Assembly: GCF_003473485.1 (NCBI RefSeq)
Contig: NC_053042.1
Location: 6,099,501 to 6,163,500 of the forward strand
Origin: Medicago truncatula
Taxonomy: Eukaryota > Streptophyta > Magnoliopsida > Fabales > Fabaceae
Direction of reading: 5' to 3'
DNA: 64,000 bases
The position numbers and the translations under genes are program-made. Below, one piece after another: positions 50,049 to 59,077 of the stretch. Under the pieces are notes generated by a model, which did no database searches, was not told the origin of the DNA, and worked only from the letters and a program-made list of their open reading frames with translations. Numbering within the stretch: the first letter of the stretch is position 1; each line of letters starts with the position of its first letter.

Positions 50049-50225
50049 CGAAGTAATATGTAATTTATCTAAGTTTTTTTTGAGTAAAGATTAATGGTAA
50101 TGAAAGCAAAGGCTGTTTAGACTATGGTTTATATATTTCAGGGCAGTAAGTGCTATGCAAATAAAGAATTAATGTTGTTGAAGAAATATGAGTTTGTGTT
50201 TGTGATATGATGATAGTTGATGATG

Positions 50226-50235
50226 ATATTTATAG
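50226..50235 (-). promoter_or_regulatory. probable TATA box of the patatin-like gene
   Basis: Minus-strand ctataaatat lies about 180 bp upstream of the ATG at 50048. That would leave a 5' untranslated leader of roughly 150 nt. Confidence 0.5.
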
Positions 50236-50248
50236 TGGGGTGGATGGC

Positions 50249-50649
50249 AAGTGTAATGACTCCGTTAGATTTGATTTGATCTGGTCCATGTTGAACTTGA
50301 GCCGTCAAAGGGGGCTGCGGAATGGTTTAAATTGTAGAATAATGTAACCCTGCGGTTCTCCAATCAATTCCAAAACATTATAATATAAACCGTGCAATTA
50401 TTTAGAATACGTAAGCATATTTTATACTATATACTATTATTATTAGGTTTTGTCTTACACACTAGTAAAATTAAGATTCAATTCACCATGAATAAATGTT
50501 TTTTTTTTATGATTGAATCAATAGATCATATCATTTCCTATTTAATTTAATGATGAGATTTGTTAAACGATAATAGGAACTAATTTATACACTATAAAAA
50601 TCTAATCTTATTTATGCAACTTAGAATTAATCCATTATCATCATGCGGG
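50249..50649. other. upstream flank of the patatin gene, nothing recognised
   Basis: AT-rich promoter-side sequence with no ORF of known family and no repeat boundary that I can support. Confidence 0.35.
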
Positions 50650-51047
50650 ATAAATTGATCCTCACAATCTTTGTGATCACTTCATTCAGTTTACTTATTG
50701 TTTAGGTGGTTTGAAGGCTCAACGATCATTCATCCAGCTTCTTTGACTTGTGTGTGTCTCGTTAATTTGGAATGAAAGAAATAACATGTTTTTTAATAAT
50801 TCTCATAGCTCTACTCATGAGCTGATGGATAAAGTTAAGTTTCATTCATATTGGTGGTTGAAGCTAATAATGTCACTTTTGTGTTTGATTGTCAGAGATG
50901 GTGGTCGGATCCGTTGTAATGTTTGGGTATCGACTGACCTATGTTTTTGTATTTTTTGTTAAAGTTTGACAGGTCTTCTTAGTACACCTTGTGTTGAGAA
51001 GACAGTTGTGATTTTGTTAATATATATCTTTTTGCTTCTTAAAAAAA
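50650..51047 (+). mobile_element. LINE 3' fragment, about 400 bp
   Basis: The plus-strand translation DHFIQFTYCLGGL, then LIWNERNNMFFNNS and LMDKVKFHSYWWLKL aligns with the C-terminal end of the LINE ORF2 at 8095-10533. The untranslated tail (acaccttgtg...taatatatatctttttgc, then an A-run) matches that LINE's 3' end. Frameshifts and stops are present. The 5' edge is approximate and no target duplication was found. Confidence 0.8.
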
Positions 51048-52294
51048 TATATTTGTCTATAGAAAAAATACGTGCATCGGATCTAAAGGTAATAAATTGA
51101 GCCATTTCTAAATTATTTACACCCGGAATTTATTTTTGTACAAGACCCGGATTTGTTTTACTCAAATAAAATAACTCAACTTGAATTTAAACTCATTAAT
51201 TAATAGCATGGGTAGCCATGAAGAGCGTGAGTGGCACGTGAGGTAATGAGGCATTTGTAGACGTAGACGTAGACGAGGTAGGTAGTGAAGGAAAAATCTA
51301 GATTCAAAGGAGACTTGTCAACGATACACTAAGAATTTTGCATTATACTATAACGTGTACGAATGTTTTGGTTGCTTCCTACAATTTTTTATTTAGGAAT
51401 GATAAGAACAGAAAAAGTAAAACTAAGTCTAAGGCAGACTGGCCTAACTTAGTCGTATGTGAAACATTTTGTCAAAAAAACAACTCAGATAAAAAATTAA
51501 TATGTTTTTACTAAATTTAATGATCATCTATGTTAAGTTAAGAGCAATCATATAATTGAACACTTTAACCTAACATTTTAAAATAATAGATATCATTTAT
51601 ATGTTTAACCTTCATTTTTTTCTAACAATGTGAAACTTCTGACTGATCTCATATTTGCCCTAATAGTTTATTGATACGTATGGGTTATGGAAGAAAGTTA
51701 GATGAAAGCAAAACTAGAGAAAGAAAAGTAGAAGAAAATATAGAGAATAAATGAAAGGAAGGAAGGTCAAAATATTATCTTCCTTTGTTTTATTGAATAA
51801 AGAGTGAGAGGAAATAAAAATAATGTTTGTGAAATAATATATACCCTTAAACAAAATTAAATGCTATGAAAAAAATTAAAGAATAAATGCGCTCATCATC
51901 TACTTTTTTCTTCATGAATAGAAAGTTCACCGTAAATCCAATATAAAATCGACAAAACAAGGAAGGGGACAATTTCTGTTGTTGATAATGAAGACAGATT
52001 TTAAATGCAAGACAAAGACATCATACTATCATTTTATTGGCATCATTCAATTTACTATATAAGAAAGCTTGGTTTTATATGACCTGTGACTCTAATTTGG
52101 ACCTTTAAACCTTTTCATTTGGTTTTTTTATCTACTTCATGTGAAAATTCTAACAAAATGATAAGCTATTTTTTTGTAGAAGAAAAAAGGGGGCGCCTTC
52201 CTTTTAAAAATTCAATTTTAACTTATTCAAACCCTTTGTTTATCATCTCTCCCACCTTGGTACATCGCTCTCATTTTGAAAAGGGGCATCTTAC
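51048..52294. other. intergenic, nothing recognised
   Basis: AT-rich. The 70-codon ORF at 52086-52298 shows no family resemblance and runs into the target duplication of the SINE that follows. Confidence 0.4.
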
Positions 52295-52306
52295 ATAGCT
52301 GTAACA

Positions 52307-52396
52307 GTTTTGTGTCCTCGTGAGCTTAACTCAGTTGGTATGGATAATGTATAATATATGTAAAGTTTTGTGTTCAAACCCCAGCCACAAAAAAAA
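52307..52396 (+). mobile_element. ultra-short tRNA-derived SINE, copy 2
   Basis: A 90-bp insert with an A-box-like segment (gagcttaactcagttgg), AT spacer, B-box-like segment (gtgttcaaacccc), then ccagccac and an A tail. It is flanked by perfect 12-bp repeats atagctgtaaca at 52295-52306 and 52397-52408. It aligns along its length with the minus-strand copy at 4876-4968. The Copia element that follows is inserted in its right-hand target duplication. Confidence 0.82.
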
Positions 52397-52410
52397 ATAG
52401 CTGTAACATT

Positions 52411-52631
52411 TATTATCTATATTTAACTAATTATCATAGTTAGAATAGTGGTTTGGCCAAGCTTGTACATAACTACACCTAGTTAGATATAGCAAGATAT
52501 AGTTAGTTAGATTTCAGCAATAGTATATAAGTTGTTCATAAGTAACTTTGTATTCATTCACTCAGTTTCAATAATGAAGATAGAATTTTCCTTCACTTTC
52601 TTTCTTTCCACCATGTGTGTGTGTGATACTA
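52411..52631 (+). repeat. 5' LTR of the Copia element
   Basis: 221 bp, differing from the 3' LTR at two sites (attatcatag versus attaccatag; tttggccaag versus tttgaccaag). Confidence 0.9.
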
Positions 52632-52959
52632 AGATGGTATCAGAGCTCAAATCTTGAGCTTTGGTTCTGTCATCGTTCTTCAACTTCTTCCTTTTCCCTC
52701 TTTGTCGATTGAAATTGATTTCTTCAATTTTCTTTCAATCGGTGCAATTTTCTCCCTTTCTCTTCGTTTTTTTGCAACTGGATTGAAATTGATTTCTTCA
52801 ATTTTCTTTCAATCAGTTCAAATTCATCTATTCCTATTAGTTTTGGCTTCAGACTGTTGATACAAGACGAATCACACTGTTGATACATGTTACTTTCTTC
52901 ATGGTTTTCCTCCTGGTTATCAGACTAGAAACACCGCTAAATCTGGTCCTTCTGCAAAT

Positions 52960-55900
52960 TTGGCTTTTGGCTGCACCAAATCTGATACTGAGCAGATATC
53001 TACCCCAGACACTTCAACTAATGGTGTGCTTTTATCCGAGGAGCAGTACAAAGGACTCATGGAATTACTTCAACAGTCAAAACATCAAGTTCCATCTTCC
53101 GCCTCTGCCAATACTGTCATGACTTCTAATCCTCTTTCAAATTCTATCACCTCCAATTCTAATTCTCATAATGCATTTGGTAAGACTCTTACCTCCTGGA
53201 TCATTGATACAGGAGCCACCCACCATATCACTCATAATTTAGCCATACTTACCAAATGTCATTCCATCAATCCTATTAGAGTTGATATGCCAAACAATAC
53301 CTATGCAGTTGCCACTCTAGCTGGCACAATATTCATTTCCACTGAGTTACAATTACACAATGTATTGTTTTTCCCTAATTTTCATGCAAACTTACTTTCT
53401 GTGCCACAACTTCTTTCACATAGTAACTGCCATGTTATTTTTACTACTCACTCCTGTTCATTTTTGCAGAACAATACCAAGAGGATGATTGGTTCAGCTA
53501 GCCTAAGTCATGGACTATACATGATGGAAGTTCCTCTATCTGAGTCTGTTTCTTACAGTTCTGCTTCTATTTGTAATGTTCCCCAACCCAACATTTCCTG
53601 TAATTCAATTTCTAAATCTTCAAATGATAGTTTTTTGTGGCATAGGAGATTAGGCCATCTTTCTCTTGAGAGACAAAAAAGTATGTCTACTCATTTTCCT
53701 TTTATTTCTTTTCATCATAATAAAGTCCCTTGTGACGCTTGTCAATTTGCTAGACAAAGGAAGTTACCTCATTTTAGTAGTATCAATAAAAGCTCTCATA
53801 TATTTGAAATTTTACATGCTGACATTTGGGGACCATATGCTCATACATCTATCTTGGGTCATCGATATTTTTTAACCCTTGTTGATGATTTCAGTAGGTT
53901 TACTTGGGTGATCCTAATGAAATCCAAAGCTGAAACACATAAACATATTACTCATTTTATTGCATTTATTGAAACACAATTTCATACACAATTAAAATGT
54001 CTTCGAAGTGATAACGGTGTTGAGTTTCTCATGCATGAATTTTATTCGAGTAAGGGTATTGTGCATCAAAGAACTTGTGTTGAGACTCCTCAACAAAATG
54101 GTACTGTTGAGCGCAAACATCAACATATTTTAAATGTGGCTAGAGCCTTGTTTTTTCAAGCATACTTACCTAAAACCTTTTGGAATTTTGTTGTTCAACA
54201 TTCTGTGCATCTCATTAACAGAACCACTACTTCTCTTCTAAATGATAAAACTCCAAATGAATTACTTTATAAACAACCACCCACATTTTTGCACCTTAAG
54301 GTTTTTGGTTGTTTGTGCTATGCATCCACTTTACATGCTCATCGTACTAAATTTGGTCATAGAGCTAGAAAAACAGTTTTTCTTGGTTATAAAGAGGGTG
54401 TAAAGGGCTATATTTTGTATGATTTGCATTCTCATCAAATGATTATTTCTAGGAATGTTATTTTCTTTGAGGATCATTTTCCTTTTCATGTCTCTTCTAC
54501 CAACCCTATTGATCCTCCTACTACTACTCATGTAAATGATATCCCACATGTCTTTCTTGACACTAATGTTACACCTTTAGATTCTACAGACCCCGCACCT
54601 TTAGAACCTGACCCTGCTATTGTTCCCTCTCCTCCCATTGAACCAGAAATTGCCTATTTAGACAATCATGTCCCACACATAGCTGAACCTAATCCTGGAC
54701 CTCCACTTAGGCATTCAACGCGAATCACGACTCGGCCCAATTACTTGAATGACTATCATTGTTCATTGGCTAGTTGCTCCAATCTCCCCTCAGGTGATGT
54801 TCCTTCTACTCATTATCCTTTATCTTCTGTTTTATCTTATCAAAACTGCTCTCCAGCATATAAAAACTTTTGTTTGGCAGTTACTATACACACTGAACCC
54901 AAAACCTTTTTACAAGCTTCTAAACATGATTGTTGGCAGAAAGCTATGAAGGTTGAACTTGATGCCTTGGCCTTGAATAATACATGGTCCATTGTCGATC
55001 TTCCTAGTGGTAAAACTCCCATTGGCTGTAAGTGGGTCTATAAAATTAAATATCACGCTGATGGTTCCATTGAAAGGCACAAGGCCAAACTTGTTGCCAA
55101 GGGCTACACCCAGCTTGAAGGTGTCGATTATTTTGAAACTTTCAACCCTGTTGCTAAATTGACTACGGTAAGAGTTCTCTTAGCACTTGCTGCAGCCAAA
55201 GATTGGTTTTTGGAACAACTAGATGTGAACAACGCCTTTTTACACGGGGATTTAAGTGAAGAAGTCTACATGACACTTCCTCCTGGCTTGTCTTCTTCTA
55301 CCTCAGATTTATCCAACAATGTTTGTCGATTACATAAGTCATTATATGGCCTTAAGCAAGCTAGCAGACAATGGAATCACAAACTTACTCACACCTTATT
55401 GTCCCTTGGATATAAACAGTCTTCTGCTGATCACTCTCTCTTTATCAAATCCAAAGCTACTTGCTTCACTGCTCTTTTAGTATACGTTGATGATATTGTA
55501 ATGGCAGGAAATGACATGTCTAAAATTACCTTTGTTAAATCTGTCTTGGATCAGAAATTCCGTATCAAAGACCTTGGTGCTCTTAGATTTTTTCTTGGTC
55601 TAGAAATTGCCAGATCTAGTCGTGGCATAGTCTTGAATCAAAGGAAATATACCTTCGACATGCTTGATGACAATGGTCTCCTTGCGGCTAAACCAGCCTC
55701 CACTCCTTGTGATCCTATTTTTAAGTTCAGCAACACTGGAAGTGAAGTATTTCCTGATGTAACTGCTTACAGGAGACTCATAGGTAGATTGATATACTTG
55801 TCTACTACAAGACCTGACATTGCTTATTCTGTGCAACAACTTAGCCAGTACTTATCGAAGCCTCTACACTCTCATTTTCAAGCTGCCACTCGAATTCTTA

Positions 55901-56439
55901 GATATCTCAAGTCTGCTCCTTCCCAAGGACTTTTCTTCCCTACTGCAAATTCTCTTCAATTAACTGGATTTGCCGATTCTGATTGGGCCTGTTGTATTGA
56001 CACCAGAAAGTCAATCACCGGATATTGTGTTTTTCTTGGTCCTGCCATAATTTCCTGGAAATCCAAGAAGCAAGAAATTGTTTCATCTTCATCTTCTGAA
56101 GCTGAATATAGGGCCTTAGCTAAGCTCACAAGGGAAATTCAATCGATTCACTATCTTTTGGCAGATTTACTTGCTCTTGTTAATGTTCCTTCAGTTCTTT
56201 ACTGTGACAATAAATCTGCCATTTATCTTGCACATAACCCCACTTTCCATGAGAGGACCAAGCACATTGAAATTGACTGTCATGTTATAAGAGAAAAGAT
56301 TCAACAAGGTGTCATACGACTGCTACCAATTCCCTCTGCTTCTCAACTAGCTGATGTCTTCACCAAGCCATTACATGCTACCTCTTTCAAGTCTTTTATT
56401 TTCAAGTTAGGACTTTGCAATCTACACAGTCCAACTTGA
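52960..56439 (+). CDS. Copia polyprotein: protease, integrase, reverse transcriptase, RNase H (gag mostly missing)
   Basis: A 1159-codon frame without stops. It opens just after the very end of a gag-like zinc region (YFLHGFPPGYQ, encoded near 52890-52925), so most of gag is absent. Landmarks in order: protease IIDTGATHHITH (about residue 80), pre-integrase WHRRLGHLS (about 226), integrase ILHADIWGPY with CLRSDNGVEF and ETPQQNGTVERKHQHI, the reverse transcriptase opening WQKAMKVELDAL, catalytic YVDDIV (about 841), RNase H SSSSEAEYRALA, and C-terminal QLADVFTKPLH. No catalytic residue appears lost. The polymerase and integrase could be functional, but the element would need gag from elsewhere. 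Confidence 0.93.
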   Translation: MAFGCTKSDTEQISTPDTSTNGVLLSEEQYKGLMELLQQSKHQVPSSASANTVMTSNPLSNSITSNSNSHNAFGKTLTSWIIDTGATHHITHNLAILTKCHSINPIRVDMPNNTYAVATLAGTIFISTELQLHNVLFFPNFHANLLSVPQLLSHSNCHVIFTTHSCSFLQNNTKRMIGSASLSHGLYMMEVPLSESVSYSSASICNVPQPNISCNSISKSSNDSFLWHRRLGHLSLERQKSMSTHFPFISFHHNKVPCDACQFARQRKLPHFSSINKSSHIFEILHADIWGPYAHTSILGHRYFLTLVDDFSRFTWVILMKSKAETHKHITHFIAFIETQFHTQLKCLRSDNGVEFLMHEFYSSKGIVHQRTCVETPQQNGTVERKHQHILNVARALFFQAYLPKTFWNFVVQHSVHLINRTTTSLLNDKTPNELLYKQPPTFLHLKVFGCLCYASTLHAHRTKFGHRARKTVFLGYKEGVKGYILYDLHSHQMIISRNVIFFEDHFPFHVSSTNPIDPPTTTHVNDIPHVFLDTNVTPLDSTDPAPLEPDPAIVPSPPIEPEIAYLDNHVPHIAEPNPGPPLRHSTRITTRPNYLNDYHCSLASCSNLPSGDVPSTHYPLSSVLSYQNCSPAYKNFCLAVTIHTEPKTFLQASKHDCWQKAMKVELDALALNNTWSIVDLPSGKTPIGCKWVYKIKYHADGSIERHKAKLVAKGYTQLEGVDYFETFNPVAKLTTVRVLLALAAAKDWFLEQLDVNNAFLHGDLSEEVYMTLPPGLSSSTSDLSNNVCRLHKSLYGLKQASRQWNHKLTHTLLSLGYKQSSADHSLFIKSKATCFTALLVYVDDIVMAGNDMSKITFVKSVLDQKFRIKDLGALRFFLGLEIARSSRGIVLNQRKYTFDMLDDNGLLAAKPASTPCDPIFKFSNTGSEVFPDVTAYRRLIGRLIYLSTTRPDIAYSVQQLSQYLSKPLHSHFQAATRILRYLKSAPSQGLFFPTANSLQLTGFADSDWACCIDTRKSITGYCVFLGPAIISWKSKKQEIVSSSSSEAEYRALAKLTREIQSIHYLLADLLALVNVPSVLYCDNKSAIYLAHNPTFHERTKHIEIDCHVIREKIQQGVIRLLPIPSASQLADVFTKPLHATSFKSFIFKLGLCNLHSPT

Positions 56440-56446
56440 GGGAGGG

Positions 56447-56667
56447 TATTATCTATATTTAACTAATTACCATAGTTAGAATAGTGGTTTGACCAAGCTT
56501 GTACATAACTACACCTAGTTAGATATAGCAAGATATAGTTAGTTAGATTTCAGCAATAGTATATAAGTTGTTCATAAGTAACTTTGTATTCATTCACTCA
56601 GTTTCAATAATGAAGATAGAATTTTCCTTCACTTTCTTTCTTTCCACCATGTGTGTGTGTGATACTA
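56447..56667 (+). repeat. 3' LTR of the Copia element
   Basis: 221 bp following the polypurine tract and followed by the primer-binding string, which normally lies only after the 5' LTR. Confidence 0.9.
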
Positions 56668-56683
56668 AGATGGTATCAGAGCC

Positions 56684-56748
56684 TGGTTATGTACAAGCTT
56701 GGTCAAACCACTATTCTAACTATGGTAATTAGTTAAATATAGATAATA
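56684..56748 (-). repeat. inverted copy of the first 63 bp of the LTR
   Basis: Read in reverse it starts tattatctatatttaacta and matches the start of the 3' LTR for 63 bp, including both positions where the 5' LTR differs. It ends directly at the right-hand target duplication acatt. Confidence 0.92.
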
Positions 56749-56753
56749 ACATT

Positions 56754-57547
56754 TTTTGTGAAGAAATATTGAATTTTCCGGTTCTCCCTCTCTTTTTTTT
56801 AGAAGAAAGCAAGGTGTATAAATTGGACTCTTGAAAAAAAATTGAATTTGTCTTTTATATTAAATTTTTCTTTTATATTGGTCAAAAAAAAGTTTGTCTC
56901 CTACATTTTTAAATTGGACTCTTGAAAAAAATTGTTTGAAGTTGATCTAAAACGCTAATAACATGGTGTTTTTCTATAAAAGATAATAGGCATCGAGGAT
57001 TAATTAATCCGAAAGATATATCCATTTCCTAGACTCTTGGTTATTTTTATTCAAAATGCCAAGTGTTATTGTAATTAAGTGAGTTGATAAATGAAAAACT
57101 TTTTGAAGAGACAATTGTTGAAGCAACGAAGTATGCACGAAGGAAGGAGGGAGGGAGGGGGTGCGTAACCAAAATTAGAACACAAGTGGTCCAATTTTTG
57201 CAAGCTTGCTCCGTTTTTCGTCAGCACACAACTTTACATTGGTTATAAGTAATGTCTTATCAAAGAGAGGGGTTAGAATTTTTTTTGCAATTAATTAGTG
57301 AAGAGTGATTGTTTGATGATAATTAAGGATGAACCCCTCTCTTTGATAAGACAAGGTTCAGATTACATTGGTTATCTCGAATACAATTTGGATGAGTTCA
57401 GATTATATAATCTGAAATATGCTTATATATAAGCAACAATCAACATCTCTACCATTTCAGCAGTTTTGAACTTTGCTTTTAAAAACAACAAAGAAAAAAA
57501 TGATAAAACATGTCAACTAAAATTAAAAAATTATAAAAATAGCACCA
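56754..57547. other. intergenic with one perfect hairpin
   Basis: A 20-bp perfect inverted repeat (gtcttatcaaagagaggggt and its reverse complement) lies at 57256-57275 and 57323-57343 around a loop of about 50 bp. It is probably a small foldback transposon. A GGGA repeat occurs near 57142. No gene. Confidence 0.45.
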
Positions 57548-57907
57548 AAAAGTTCTAAAAATCAAATGAAATTAATGCAAGGTTTTTCTGAGAATATGAA
57601 AAAATTTTAAAAAATAAAAATAGGTCTAAACGATTAAATTTTGGATTTTGAGGGGCAGAGTCCCATAAGAAGTTTCTTAAAATGACTATCCATATGTTAT
57701 AAGCATATTTAAAATTTGTGCTGATACAAAAGTTCTAAAAATCAAATGAAATTAATGCAAGGTTTTTCTGAGAATATGAAAAAATTTTAAAAAATAAAAA
57801 TAGGTCTAAACGATTAAATTTTGGATTTTGAGGGGCAGAGTCCCATAAGAAGTTTCTTAAAATGACCATCCATATGTTACAAGCATATTTAAAATTTGTG
57901 TTGATAC
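57548..57907. repeat. 180-bp tandem duplication
   Basis: Bases 57548-57727 and 57728-57907 are the same 180-bp unit with about three substitutions. The unit is non-coding. Confidence 0.95.
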
Positions 57908-59077
57908 AATTTGGATTATATAATTTGAACTGTATTTTTTTTCCTTGAATAAGGGTGTTTATGGGGTATTCAGATTTTATAATCCGAAAATAGCAATGAA
58001 CGCACCCTATTTTTTAGGGAATTATAAAAAGTAAATCGGTGTAAAACTAATTTTTTTCACACCCCATAACAAAGAAAAAACTTTGGATTTTAAAATTCGA
58101 AAATCACATGAGCATTTTTGAAAAATTTGTAGGACGGATGAAAACCTCAACGGAAAAAGTAATAATCTAAATAAAATACTTCTAACACATGAGCAAAATT
58201 GGAAATAAAAATATCTACAAAAAATTTTAAAAAATGAGAGAGGTGAGAAAAAAAGCAGCCAACCATCGTAATAGGATGTCCTTCCATCCTTTTTTAAATC
58301 TATAAAACAATGTTTGGAAGATATATTCCGAAGAAGTTGAAACACGATAAAAAAATGATGGTTCAATATTTTGGATCATTGTTATTCTGTAACGCTTGAC
58401 GATTATGAATTTTGTCGTTCGCAACCGTCAACCAACGAATATAAACGTAGAAATTTCGGCAGCATACACTTCCATATATTCAAAGACTTTATACAATCTC
58501 TTAAGGTTGTTCAAAAATAAAATAAAAAACTCTTAAGGTACAATTTATTATATCTCTTAATCTCGTCTCTTATCAAAATACTAACTTAAGTGTTAGAGTG
58601 TCAGCACATGCAACACCTTCTTCCATTCCAAGTTTTCACGAAGAATACATTTTACTGTATCGAACGTTGTTCTACTAATTAAGATATATTACATTTTTTT
58701 GTTGTTAAATAATCTAATAAATAAAGTTCACACATTTAAAATATGAAGAAGTGTGGTATCCAAATTTCGAATTTTGGAACAAAGATAGATCATGTTCTAT
58801 GGCATATTCTTGTGACTAATTTCCTAAAATCCTATATTGTCCGTCCATGCATGTAGCACCTTGCATTTCATTTCATGCACAAAACCGAGATACACTCCCG
58901 CCATCCATCCAAGCCTGCAACATCTTCTTCACCCCTCACGCAAGAAAGAAGACACTCAAGTCAATCAACGACCTTCTTCTCTTCTCTTTTTCAATCACAA
59001 TACTAATTCCACAACTATGATATCATTATTCTCATCACATTGCAATATTAATCACAAAAACTAAATTAAACAAAACA
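57908..59077. other. intergenic, promoter side of the SERAC1-like gene
   Basis: AT-rich. The ORFs on both strands are low complexity. The last 200 bp before 59078 are C/T- and A-rich and probably contain the leader of the SERAC1-like gene; no clear TATA could be singled out. Confidence 0.4.

Larger units (their letters stand above)
52411..56748 (+). mobile_element. Copia retrotransposon, 4338 bp, with an inverted LTR end
   Basis: Order: 221-bp LTR (52411-52631), primer-binding site tggtatcagagc complementary to initiator tRNA-Met (52635-52646), leader, pol frame, polypurine tract (ttgagggaggg, to 56446), 221-bp LTR (56447-56667), a second copy of the primer-binding string (56671-56682), and an inverted copy of the LTR start (56684-56748). 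Perfect 5-bp repeats acatt flank the whole at 52406-52410 and 56749-56753, so the inverted tail is part of the integrated molecule. The LTRs differ at two positions, indicating a young insertion. The LTR ends are tattatc...gatacta rather than the usual TG...CA. Confidence 0.92.

Noticed and set aside
57548..57907. Centromeric satellite
   Set aside because: The 180-bp period is suggestive, but there are only two units and they sit between ordinary gene-space sequences.
58022..58424. Overlapping minus-strand ORFs of 65-114 codons
   Set aside because: Composition is that of AT-rich random sequence (Phe/Leu/Ser/Ile rich); no family resemblance, splice context or conserved start.
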